This document shows, piece after piece, positions 1 through 5,343 of a DNA stretch of 5,357 nt; the first letter of the stretch is position 1; each line of letters opens with the position of its first letter. Both the position numbers and the translations under genes were made by a program. The DNA lies in NCBI GenBank assembly GCA_946410505.1, contig CAMKAP010000148.1:1-5357 (forward strand), read 5' to 3'. The stretch is from an uncultured Clostridia bacterium. Its GTDB lineage: Bacteria; Bacillota_A; Clostridia; Oscillospirales; Oscillospiraceae. The notes below the pieces were generated by a model that saw nothing but the letters and a program-made list of their open reading frames with translations, was not told the origin of the DNA and did not search any database.

Positions 1-385
1 TGCGGATGGGGATGTTTCTTGCCCGGCAGGCGTCCGCCACGGCCTTCACATTCTCTTCGCCGCCGATGTTGCCGGGGTTGATGCGGATCTTGTCAATACC
101 GCGCTCGGCGCACAGAAGCGCCAGCCTGTAGTCAAAGTGGATGTCCGCCACCAGCGGCACGTCCACCTGCTCCTTGATTTTGTCGATGGCCATGGCCGCC
201 CGGGTATCGGGCACCGCCAGGCGCACGATCTCGCAGCCCGCGGCGCGCAGCTCCTTGATCTGGCGGACCGTGGCCTCCACGTCCCAGGTTTTGGTGTTGC
301 ACATGGACTGCACCGTCACCGGCGCGACGCCGCCGAGGCGGAGGCTTCCCACCCGCAGCTGTCTGGTCTCATTTCTTGTATACAC
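1..385 (-). CDS. ispG: 4-hydroxy-3-methylbut-2-enyl diphosphate synthase IspG (GcpE), N-terminal part, cut by window start
   Basis: IspG reductively opens methylerythritol cyclodiphosphate to give HMBPP, the penultimate step of the MEP isoprenoid pathway. It is a cytoplasmic [4Fe-4S] enzyme fed by ferredoxin or flavodoxin. I translated the reverse strand by hand. The 128 visible codons carry family hallmarks in order: VTVQSM (residues 23-28), IVRLAVPD (53-60), [12 protein letters not shown] (79-90) and [10 protein letters not shown] (99-108), ending at IPIR. These belong to the N-terminal TIM barrel. The cluster-binding cysteines lie in the missing C-terminal part; the full protein is usually about 350-370 residues. 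The start is GTG at 385-383, because AGGAG lies 10 bases upstream and no in-frame ATG precedes it. MCNTKTWDV stands where many homologues have MTNTxTxDV. The neighbour upstream on the same strand is the lipoprotein gene, not dxr or rseP, and terminator-like hairpins separate them, so ispG probably starts its own transcript. Confidence 0.97.
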   Translation of the reverse strand, partial: MYTRNETRQLRVGSLRLGGVAPVTVQSMCNTKTWDVEATVRQIKELRAAGCEIVRLAVPDTRAAMAIDKIKEQVDVPLVADIHFDYRLALLCAERGIDKIRINPGNIGGEENVKAVADACRARNIPIR

Positions 386-395
386 GGCAATTACG

Positions 396-400
396 CTCCT
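396..400 (-). promoter_or_regulatory. Ribosome binding site of ispG
   Basis: The minus strand reads AGGAG here, 10 bases before the GTG at 385-383. The spacing is slightly long but acceptable. The site fixes the GTG start: the nearby ATG on the same strand is out of frame, and the TTG just upstream is also out of frame. Confidence 0.7.
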
Positions 401-401
401 A

Positions 402-425
402 TGATTTTTCTTTACTGAAAAATCA
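402..425. promoter_or_regulatory. Inverted repeat at the ispG transcription start (candidate operator)
   Basis: TGATTTTTC (402-410) and GAAAAATCA (417-425) are perfect 9-base inverted arms separated by 6 bases. The repeat touches the last base of the ispG -10 box and covers the predicted start of transcription. Only part of it would be in the RNA, so a protein-binding DNA site is more likely than an RNA hairpin. The arms are AT-rich, so some symmetry by chance is possible. Confidence 0.45.
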
Positions 426-454
426 GTATAACACACTCCCCCGCTTTCCGACAA
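425..454 (-). promoter_or_regulatory. Predicted sigma-A promoter of ispG
   Basis: On the minus strand the -10 box is TATACT (430-425), preceded by TG plus one base, an extended -10. The -35 candidate is TTGTCG (454-449) with an 18-base spacer. Transcription would start near 418, leaving a leader of about 30 bases before the GTG. The -10 match is good and the -35 matches 4 of 6. Confidence 0.65.
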
Positions 455-459
455 GCGGG
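440..459. promoter_or_regulatory. Inverted repeat over the ispG -35 box (candidate operator or hairpin)
   Basis: CCCGCTT (440-446) and AAGCGGG (453-459) are perfect 7-base arms with a 6-base centre. The centre and right arm contain the predicted -35 of ispG. On the plus strand it is followed by A residues and on the minus strand by GGGAG, so it has no terminator tail in either direction. Confidence 0.4.
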
Positions 460-492
460 AAAAAGACATCGGCCGCCTTGACCCCAAAATAG

Positions 493-527
493 CAAAACCA
501 AAGCCCTGCAAAGCGGCTTTGGTTTTG
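493..527 (-). terminator. Terminator-like hairpin downstream of the lipoprotein gene
   Basis: The arms 493-505 and 515-527 pair perfectly over 13 base pairs around a 9-base loop. Read on the minus strand, the GGCTTTGGTTTTG arm is followed by CTATTTT, giving an interrupted U-rich tail that suits intrinsic termination of leftward transcripts. It lies about 75 bases past the lipoprotein stop codon and before the ispG promoter, so it would insulate the two genes. On the plus strand the tail is purine-rich. Confidence 0.65.
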
Positions 528-528
528 G

Positions 529-552
529 AAAGGAATAATAACACAGACGGTC
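529..552. repeat. Copy 1 of a 24-base dispersed repeat lying between two hairpins
   Basis: This segment matches 5319-5342 at 22 of 24 positions. The differences are T536/G5326 and T539/G5329, and the block ACACAGACGGTC (541-552) is identical. Immediately left of it is the 493-527 hairpin, and its right half forms the left arm of the 536-595 palindrome. On the minus strand it reads GACCGTCTGTGTT followed by a pyrimidine-rich stretch. I do not recognise the family. Confidence 0.8.
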
Positions 553-595
553 AATGCGGCGGGATGTCCCACCGCATGACCTTACTGTGTTGTTG
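536..595. repeat. Long imperfect palindrome just after the lipoprotein stop codon
   Basis: Nested pairing is visible. AACACAG (540-546) pairs with CTGTGTT (585-591). GGTCA-A-TGCGG (549-559, one bulged A) pairs with CCGCATGACC (572-581). GGG (561-563) pairs with CCC (568-570) around an ATGT loop. In plus-strand RNA the stem extends outward to 536-595 through two U-G wobbles. The stop codon is at 601-603, so the leftward transcript enters the structure at once. The pyrimidine-rich sequence after it on the minus strand makes a first terminator or a 3'-end stabilising hairpin plausible. Confidence 0.75.
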
Positions 596-600
596 AGACG

Positions 601-3012
601 TTAGCGCTGTTCGTTGACGTAGATGTTGGCCTTGCTCTGTACCAGGCGGGCCACTTCCTCGGGGGTCTTCTGGCCGGCGAAGTAGGCCGCGGCCTGCTCC
701 TGCACGATGCCGAAGATGGCTTCGTTCTGGTCCATGACCTTGGTGGTGGTGTCAATCAGATTCCGCAGCTTCGCCGCCTGCTTCTCGCTGAGAGCGTAGA
801 TCTCATAGGTGGTGCCGTCGCCAAAGCCGACGCCGCCGCGGGAGATTTCGATCTTCTCCCCGTTCTCGTCCAGCAGATAGTTGCCGTTTTCATCCTTCTG
901 GTACTCGGGCGTCATGGCCTCCTTGAGCTTCTCCTCAAAAACGTCCTTGCGCACGGGCAGGCCATAGAGTCCGCTCTGGTAGTCCTTGCTCAGGACGCTG
1001 CGCAGGAATTCCCAGGCAGCCTCCTTGTTGGCGCAGCCTGCGCTCATGGCGTAGGCGCCGTCGGCAAGATAGAGCATGTTGCCGATGCCGTTGTTGGTGG
1101 GCCAGCCGATATAGGTGCTGTCACCGCCGAAGTAGATGTCGTTATAGAGCACGTCGTCGATGCTGTAAATGCCGCTCTGCATCAGCATCTGGCGGCCCTG
1201 GGCAATGCGGGTCTGGCTGCTCTCGTCGGGCGTCCACTCATAGTTGTTCCAGTCGAAGTCGGCCAGGAAGGAGTTGGCAAACACCAGAATGTCCACAAAT
1301 TCCTGGCTGTCGAAGCTGCATTTGCCGGTGCTCCAGTCCACAAAATCGTTCATGTCCAGGCTCAGGAGCATGTTGAGCACGCCGTCGCGGGTGGTGTACT
1401 GATCCAGGGGAGTGCAGCCCTCGGGCATGGAGGCCAGGGCCTCGCGGAACTCGTCATAGTTCCAGCCCGGCTCCTCGCCCACCACGGAGGGGGCGCCGAT
1501 CAGGCTCTGGATGGAGAAGCTGGGGCAGATACGGTAGAGGCCTTCGTTGACCTCCATGGCCTTCAGGACCGTGGGGAAGAGATCATCCCGGCTCAGCTCG
1601 GGGTCTGCGTCCAGATAGGGGTAGAGGTCCTCCAGCAGGCCCTTGCCCGCCAGCTGGCTGTAGGGCAGGCCGTTGAGGGAGAGGATGTCGGGGACCTTGC
1701 CGGAGAGGATCTCCGTGGTGAGCTTGGTGAGGCCCGCGGAGTAATCGTCCTCGGTGTTGTACTCGGAGTAGTCGCGCAGCTCGATGCGCACCTTGTCGTT
1801 CTTGCGGTTGAACTCGATGAGCCGGTCGCTCATGTCATAGTCCAGATACATGACGGCCAGGGTCAGGGTCTCCTTTACGGGCAGAGAGTCTGCCGGAACG
1901 CGGGAGAGCGTCACGAACTCGGTGTCGCTCTTCTCGCCGCGGTTGTTGCTCATCACGCCGGTGATGGTGCCGTCGGGCTGGATGTTGAGGCCGCTCATGT
2001 AATCGCCGTTGATGTCGCAGTTGATCCAGTTGAGGATCTTTTCACTCTCACCGGTCTCCAGCTTGACGCCGTAGAGATTGGAGCCGCTGCGGAAGCACAG
2101 GTCGTAGTCCCCGCCGCCGGGCAGCAGATCATAGGCGTTTCCGGGCAGGCTCACCTGCTCGCCGAGCGTTCCGTTCTCGGAATCGACGATCAAAAGGGCC
2201 ATGCCGTTGTCGCCCCAGGAGGTCACGCCGATCCGCCCGTCCCTAAGGCGGACGATGCTGTTGAGGTATTCGTCGCTCTCGATCTCATAGGCGACGCTTC
2301 CGTCCGGCGCCACGCCCAGCAGCATCATATCGGCCGGAATCAGGGCGTTGCCCTTGTCGTCGAGATACAGGGTGCTGATGTTAAAATAGGTGTCCTCACC
2401 CACGGGGTAATCCAGCGGGCTGGAGCTGATCTCGCTGCCGTCCAGGTCCAGGATGCGGATGTAGTAGCTGCGCTCATAGCGCCACTTGTCCCAGGCGGTG
2501 TCGTTCTGCATCTCCTCGGGGCTTCCGTCAAACCAGCTGACGTAGACCTGCTCGACGGCCATGAGCTTGCCCTCCGGCGTGAGGCAGAGGCCCAGAAGGT
2601 CTGAGCCGGAGCTGTAGTTGGTGCGGTCCTCGGTGTCCTCCGGAGCGGTCATGGGCTGATAGGCGTCCAGCTTTTTCAGCTTGCCGTCATTGGAGACGAA
2701 GTAGAGGGACGCGCCGTAAATGTCGAGCTGGCCCTCGTATTCCAGGGTCTCGCCCTCTTCGAGCTCCCGCTCGTCCACCTTTTCATAGGAGCTGGCGTAA
2801 AAGCCGTCCTCGGTGTAGGCGCGGGGATTGAGATAGCTGTTCTCGGGCACCTGGATAGGCTGGAACTCGGCTTTGTACACGTAATCGGTGACGGTGGCCT
2901 CGCTGTCCTTGTTCTCCGGCGTCTCACTCTTCTCGCTGCCGCAGGCGGCAAGACTCAGTGCCATGGCCAGGACCAGAAGCACGCACAGCAGGGAGCGGAT
3001 GTTTTTCTTCAT
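601..3012 (-). CDS. Lipoprotein: N-terminal propeller-like domain fused to a family-1 extracellular solute-binding domain
   Basis: The 803-residue product begins with a lipoprotein signal: MKKN, a hydrophobic stretch (residues 8-22) and lipobox LAAC with Cys24, followed by a polar linker. It should be anchored outside the membrane. Residues about 60-372 have short beta-rich repeats with turns such as LTPEGKL, LDLDGSE, VAPDGSV, LRDGRIG and IQPDGTI, like a beta-propeller. Residues about 381-803 resemble an ABC-type solute-binding protein of about 420 residues: TLTLAVMYLDYDM, then ILSGKVPDILSLNGLPYSQLA (435-455), LLEDLYPYLDADPEL, and a C-terminal helix with TPEEVARLVQSKANIYV. Ligand unknown; sugar or oligopeptide is only a family-based guess. 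No permease or ATPase gene lies in the window. It is divergent from the two-component system, so it may be its target or accessory sensor. AGGAGG lies 7 bases before the ATG, and the stop is TAA. The duplicated DENG at 707-717 is probably a surface hairpin. Confidence 0.9.
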   Translation of the reverse strand: MKKNIRSLLCVLLVLAMALSLAACGSEKSETPENKDSEATVTDYVYKAEFQPIQVPENSYLNPRAYTEDGFYASSYEKVDERELEEGETLEYEGQLDIYGASLYFVSNDGKLKKLDAYQPMTAPEDTEDRTNYSSGSDLLGLCLTPEGKLMAVEQVYVSWFDGSPEEMQNDTAWDKWRYERSYYIRILDLDGSEISSSPLDYPVGEDTYFNISTLYLDDKGNALIPADMMLLGVAPDGSVAYEIESDEYLNSIVRLRDGRIGVTSWGDNGMALLIVDSENGTLGEQVSLPGNAYDLLPGGGDYDLCFRSGSNLYGVKLETGESEKILNWINCDINGDYMSGLNIQPDGTITGVMSNNRGEKSDTEFVTLSRVPADSLPVKETLTLAVMYLDYDMSDRLIEFNRKNDKVRIELRDYSEYNTEDDYSAGLTKLTTEILSGKVPDILSLNGLPYSQLAGKGLLEDLYPYLDADPELSRDDLFPTVLKAMEVNEGLYRICPSFSIQSLIGAPSVVGEEPGWNYDEFREALASMPEGCTPLDQYTTRDGVLNMLLSLDMNDFVDWSTGKCSFDSQEFVDILVFANSFLADFDWNNYEWTPDESSQTRIAQGRQMLMQSGIYSIDDVLYNDIYFGGDSTYIGWPTNNGIGNMLYLADGAYAMSAGCANKEAAWEFLRSVLSKDYQSGLYGLPVRKDVFEEKLKEAMTPEYQKDENGNYLLDENGEKIEISRGGVGFGDGTTYEIYALSEKQAAKLRNLIDTTTKVMDQNEAIFGIVQEQAAAYFAGQKTPEEVARLVQSKANIYVNEQR

Positions 3013-3019
3013 ATCGTAT

Positions 3020-3025
3020 CCTCCT
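3020..3025 (-). promoter_or_regulatory. Ribosome binding site of the lipoprotein gene
   Basis: A perfect AGGAGG on the minus strand lies 7 bases before the ATG at 3012-3010, which supports both the start and efficient translation. Confidence 0.9.
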
Positions 3026-3092
3026 GAGAGTTAAATGATCATGCGGAGCTCTGCACCGCAGTTGTCGTCACGGATGCGTCTTTTTCCGGCGC

Positions 3093-3119
3093 GGCTGTAT
3101 TATAGCACATCATACAGCC
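3093..3119. promoter_or_regulatory. 27-base dyad over the lipoprotein -10 box (candidate operator)
   Basis: GGCTGTAT (3093-3100) and ATACAGCC (3112-3119) are perfect 8-base inverted arms with an 11-base centre. The dyad covers the whole -10 box and most of the spacer of the leftward promoter. It lies upstream of the predicted transcript start, so it is not an RNA structure of that gene. A bound repressor here would block the lipoprotein promoter. Confidence 0.55.
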
Positions 3120-3127
3120 CGTGTATC
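3099..3127 (-). promoter_or_regulatory. Predicted sigma-A promoter of the lipoprotein gene
   Basis: The minus strand has a consensus TATAAT (3104-3099) preceded by TGC, an extended -10. The -35 candidate GATACA (3127-3122) matches 3 of 6 with a 17-base spacer. The start would be near 3092, giving a leader of about 80 bases. The weak -35 next to the repeat at 3127-3146 fits activator dependence. Confidence 0.7.
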
Positions 3128-3146
3128 TTAAGATTCCTTAAATCTT
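3126..3146. promoter_or_regulatory. Candidate response-regulator site between the divergent promoters
   Basis: CTTAA occurs at 3127-3131 and again at 3137-3141, a direct repeat with a period of 10 bases. That is the arrangement OmpR-family dimers usually bind. The same stretch also reads as an inverted repeat, AAGATT-N5-AATCTT (3130-3146). It adjoins the leftward -35 and lies about 55 bases upstream of the predicted rightward start. Binding by the neighbouring regulator is inferred. Confidence 0.45.
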
Positions 3147-3157
3147 TCCCGGCCCGT

Positions 3158-3185
3158 TTGTTTCCCGGGAAAAATGTGTTACAAT
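3158..3185 (+). promoter_or_regulatory. Predicted promoter of the two-component operon
   Basis: The -10 box TACAAT (3180-3185) is preceded by TGT, an extended -10. The -35 candidate TTGTTT (3158-3163) is weak, 3 of 6, with a 16-base spacer. Transcription would start near 3192, leaving a leader of about 34 bases. Good spacing but a poor -35 suggests help from an activator or the extended -10. Confidence 0.6.
3161..3172. promoter_or_regulatory. Perfect 12-base palindrome inside the regulator promoter
   Basis: TTTCCCGGGAAA overlaps the end of the -35 candidate and the spacer of the rightward promoter, where a bound protein would compete with RNA polymerase. A half copy, TTTCCCGG, lies 16 bases upstream (3145-3152). 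No binding protein can be named from the sequence. Confidence 0.4.
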
Positions 3186-3212
3186 AAGCGCACAAAAACC
3201 ATAAGAAACAAC

Positions 3213-3217
3213 GGAGG
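3213..3217 (+). promoter_or_regulatory. Ribosome binding site that sets the response-regulator start
   Basis: GGAGG lies 8 bases before the ATG at 3226. The in-frame GTG at 3217 overlaps this site and cannot be served by it, so the ATG is the likely start. Confidence 0.85.
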
Positions 3218-3225
3218 TGGCTGCC

Positions 3226-3915
3226 ATGGCCGCGCTTTCCCGTATCCTCATAGTAGATGACGATCCGGACATCCGGAATGTTCTCTCTCTTTTGCTGAAA
3301 GACAATTATTTTGTGGCGGAGGCCGCCGACGGGGCCGAGGCCGTGGCCTACATCCGCGCAAATCCCGACACCGACCTGGTGGTGCTGGACGTGATGATGC
3401 CCGGCATGGACGGGCTGGAGACCTGCGCGAAGCTGCGGGAGACCTCCAACGCTCCCGTCCTCTTTCTGACGGCCAAGTCCGCCGAGCGGGACCGGGTCGC
3501 CGCCTATCAGAGCGGCGGGGATGACTTTCTCTCCAAGCCCTTCTCCCAGGCGGAGCTGATCGCCAAAATTTCCTCCCTCCTGCGCCGCTATCAGCAATAC
3601 CGGGGCAAGCCCGCCTCCACGCTGAACATCGAGGGGCTGGAGATCGACCTGTCGGCCCACAGCGTCAAGGCCATGGGCAAGCCCGTCACCCTGACGGACA
3701 CGGAGTATGCGATCCTGGAGTATCTGGTGAAAAACCGGGGCAAGGTGGTTACCGCGTCGGAGCTTTACGAGGCCGTCTGGGGTGAGAAGTTCCTCTCCGG
3801 CTCGGGCAACACGGTCATGGTGCACGTGCTGAACGTGCGCCGCAAGATCGAAGAGAACCCGTCCAAGCCGAAGATCCTCCGTACGGTCTGGGGAAGGGGT
3901 TATCAGATTGACTGA
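3226..3915 (+). CDS. OmpR/PhoB-family response regulator (winged-helix DNA-binding)
   Basis: This 229-residue cytoplasmic transcription factor is phosphorylated by the kinase encoded next to it. The receiver domain spans residues about 5-120: RILIVDDD gives the acidic pocket (Asp11, Asp12), LDVMMPGMDG places the phospho-acceptor at Asp55, LFLTAK gives Thr82, and SKPF gives Lys104. All catalytic positions are intact. After a short linker (about 121-132) comes the winged-helix domain: TDTEYAILEYLVKNRGKVVT, the recognition-helix region NTVMVHVLNVRRKIEE, and the final wing ILRTVWGRGYQI. Length and order are typical of the family. An in-frame GTG at 3217 would add three residues, but it overlaps the ribosome binding site. 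The stop overlaps the kinase start by 8 bases, so the two are an operon. It may bind the repeat at 3126-3146 and control itself and the divergent lipoprotein gene; that is inferred. The specific system cannot be named. Confidence 0.96.
   Translation: MAALSRILIVDDDPDIRNVLSLLLKDNYFVAEAADGAEAVAYIRANPDTDLVVLDVMMPGMDGLETCAKLRETSNAPVLFLTAKSAERDRVAAYQSGGDDFLSKPFSQAELIAKISSLLRRYQQYRGKPASTLNIEGLEIDLSAHSVKAMGKPVTLTDTEYAILEYLVKNRGKVVTASELYEAVWGEKFLSGSGNTVMVHVLNVRRKIEENPSKPKILRTVWGRGYQID
3891..3899 (+). promoter_or_regulatory. Purine-rich ribosome binding site for the kinase, inside the regulator gene
   Basis: GGGAAGGGG lies within the last codons of the regulator, 8 bases before the TTG at 3908. It supports the TTG start and coupling to translation of the regulator. 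The ATG at 3950 has only a weak purine stretch before it. Confidence 0.55.
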
Positions 3916-5218
3916 ATGCTTTCGTCTCCCCCGCTCGCTGGACGCGAAAATGCTTTACATGCTGCTGATAAGCCTGATCTGCGCCCTGGCCGTCTTCACT
4001 CTGGCATACGGCGCCGCAAGTCTCGCACTGCAGCGGCTCTATCTGAGTCCGAACGCCGTGGCCTCCCGGCAGGCGGAATACTATGCGGACTTTGCCGGCT
4101 ACGTGAGCCTCAACGAGGTCTCCGGCCGGGACAGCGCCGCCGTCTCCCGCTGGAACGGAAGGCACGATTTTGTGACGGTCAGCGTCTACACCGCCGAGGA
4201 TCTGGGTCTCGACCCCCGCTCAGCCACGGGCGGCCTGGTCCGCCCCCAGTACTCCGCCGTCTACGGCAAGCTCTACCCCATGCAGTTTGTCGACGGTCTG
4301 CAGTATGTGCGCATTGAGGACAGCACTAGCATCCGGGAGGATAACGTAAACCGCATCATCGCGGTTCTGCTGGGCAGTCTCGCCTTTGTGGCGGTCATGT
4401 TCAGCTATATCCGGCGCCTGACCAGCCGGATCATCCGCCTGTCCCGGGAGGCCGGGGCCATCGGTGCCGGAGATCTGGACGCGCCCATCACCACCGACGG
4501 CGTGGACGAGCTGAGCCAGCTCGCCTCGGAGATGGATCATATGCGCGGCGCGGTCATTGAGCGCATGTCCGGCGAGCGCCGGGCCTGGGAGGCAAACTCC
4601 GAGCTCATCACCGCCATCTCCCACGACATCCGCACGCCCATGACGAGTCTGCTGGGTTATCTGGAGCTTCTGAATGAAAACCCCGGCGACGCCGAGCACA
4701 GCCGGCAGTTTGCTGCCTCGGCCTATGACAAGGCGGTGGAGCTGAAGGACCTCACCGACGAGCTCTTCAAGTATTTTCTGGTCTTCGGCCGCGCGGAGCT
4801 GCAGCTGAACATGGAGCGCTACGACGCCCGCCTGCTGCTGGAGCAGCTGCTGGGCGAGGCGGAGTTTGACCTGACGGACACGGGCTTCACCGTACGGCGC
4901 ATTGAGTTTACGGGTGAGACCGAGGTGCAGGCCGATCCCCTATATTTAAAGCGCGTGCTGGACAATCTGGTGTCCAACGCCCGCAAATACGCCGATCCCG
5001 CCGAGCCTGTAATGATCGTGTCCGAGCTTCGGGACGGTGAGCTCTCCGTCACGGTCTCCAACGCCGCGGCCAAAAGCGCCCCCCGGGTGGAGAGCACCAA
5101 GATCGGTCTGCGCACCTGTGAGAAGATCATGTCCGCCATGCGCGGCCGCTTTGAGACCCGCCGGGAGGGCGATCACTTCGCCGCGGAGTTCACGCTTCCC
5201 GCCATCCAAACGCAGTAA
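3908..5218 (+). CDS. Membrane sensor histidine kinase partnered with the upstream regulator
   Basis: The 436-residue kinase has two membrane segments, about residues 15-42 and 148-168, flanking an external sensor region of about 105 residues that I cannot assign to a named fold or ligand. A HAMP linker follows (about 169-221; DLDAPITTDGVDELSQLA). The dimerisation domain carries the H-box AISHDIRTP with phospho-acceptor His239, and then the ATPase N-box LDNLVSNARKYA with Asn357. The ATPase part is unusual: the usual DxGxG is replaced by VSNAAAKS (383-390), and the next recognisable element, ESTKIGLRTC (395-404), follows after a very short lid. Similar lids occur in clostridial kinases as I recall, so activity is probably kept. 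The TTG start overlaps the regulator stop (TGA at 3913-3915) by 8 bases and has a purine-rich site 8 bases upstream. A start at ATG 3950 would shorten it by 14 residues and keep both membrane segments. Confidence 0.95.
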   Translation: MTECFRLPRSLDAKMLYMLLISLICALAVFTLAYGAASLALQRLYLSPNAVASRQAEYYADFAGYVSLNEVSGRDSAAVSRWNGRHDFVTVSVYTAEDLGLDPRSATGGLVRPQYSAVYGKLYPMQFVDGLQYVRIEDSTSIREDNVNRIIAVLLGSLAFVAVMFSYIRRLTSRIIRLSREAGAIGAGDLDAPITTDGVDELSQLASEMDHMRGAVIERMSGERRAWEANSELITAISHDIRTPMTSLLGYLELLNENPGDAEHSRQFAASAYDKAVELKDLTDELFKYFLVFGRAELQLNMERYDARLLLEQLLGEAEFDLTDTGFTVRRIEFTGETEVQADPLYLKRVLDNLVSNARKYADPAEPVMIVSELRDGELSVTVSNAAAKSAPRVESTKIGLRTCEKIMSAMRGRFETRREGDHFAAEFTLPAIQTQ

Positions 5219-5237
5219 CTCATCCTGATAACAGCCA

Positions 5238-5265
5238 AACCGGCCGCCCTCCCGGGCGGCCGGTT
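5238..5265 (+). terminator. GC-rich terminator-like hairpin after the kinase gene
   Basis: The arms 5238-5249 and 5254-5265 pair perfectly over 12 base pairs (AACCGGCCGCCC with its complement) around a TCCC loop, 20 bases after the kinase stop. The tail GATCTTACC is poor in U, so termination may be inefficient or aided by factors. On the minus strand the tail is also weak. The left arm plus two loop bases recurs at the window end. Confidence 0.6.
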
Positions 5266-5290
5266 GATCTTACCGTCGTTCTCTTGGGGC

Positions 5291-5317
5291 CCCCGGAAGG
5301 CCGGAGGCCTCCCGGGG
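5291..5317. repeat. Second GC-rich hairpin, adjoining repeat copy 2
   Basis: CCCCGG (5291-5296) pairs with CCGGGG (5312-5317). After one A-C mismatch, AGGCC (5298-5302) pairs with GGCCT (5306-5310) around a GGA loop, giving 11 base pairs. Neither strand has a run of U after it. It holds the same position beside repeat copy 2 as the 493-527 hairpin does beside copy 1. Confidence 0.6.
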
Positions 5318-5318
5318 A

Positions 5319-5342
5319 AAAGGAAGAAGAACACAGACGGTC
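5319..5342. repeat. Copy 2 of the 24-base dispersed repeat
   Basis: This segment matches 529-552 at 22 of 24 positions, including an identical ACACAGACGGTC (5331-5342). It follows the 5291-5317 hairpin and leads into a GC-rich arm at 5344-5357 that the window cuts off. By analogy with copy 1, a second hairpin should close beyond the end of the window. Confidence 0.8.
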
Positions 5343-5343
5343 G

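Noticed and set aside
137..418. Plus-strand open frames opposite ispG
   Set aside because: The reverse strand gives an unmistakable IspG N-terminus, and the plus-strand translations are His- and Arg-rich without domains.
493..527. Hairpin as a plus-strand terminator
   Set aside because: The plus-strand tail is GAAAGG with no U-run, and no plus-strand gene ends here. The minus-strand tail fits better.
3043..3060. Possible riboswitch or leader hairpin in the lipoprotein 5' leader (TGCGG and CCGCA arms)
   Set aside because: Only about five pairs around a nine-base loop, in a leader of about 80 bases, with no known riboswitch core visible.
3217..3225. GTG at 3217 as the response-regulator start
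   Set aside because: It overlaps the GGAGG site, whereas ATG 3226 has ideal 8-base spacing and gives a normal receiver N-terminus.
3100..3825. 241-codon minus-strand open frame opposite the regulator
   Set aside because: It is antisense to a convincing response regulator, its translation is low-complexity (Gly, Val, His, Gln), and it has no recognisable domain. It is a product of high GC content.
3916..4317. Plus-strand frame starting with ATG right after the regulator stop
   Set aside because: It lies in another frame inside the kinase, and its arginine- and proline-rich translation shows no domain. The overlapping kinase frame has clear motifs.
4220..4699. 159-codon minus-strand open frame opposite the kinase
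   Set aside because: It is antisense to conserved HAMP and H-box sequence and resembles no known protein; it is a shadow frame.
529..5342. The two repeat copies as ends of one composite transposon or as attachment sites
   Set aside because: They are in the same orientation, the enclosed genes include no transposase or integrase, and the genes look like ordinary chromosomal genes of one composition.
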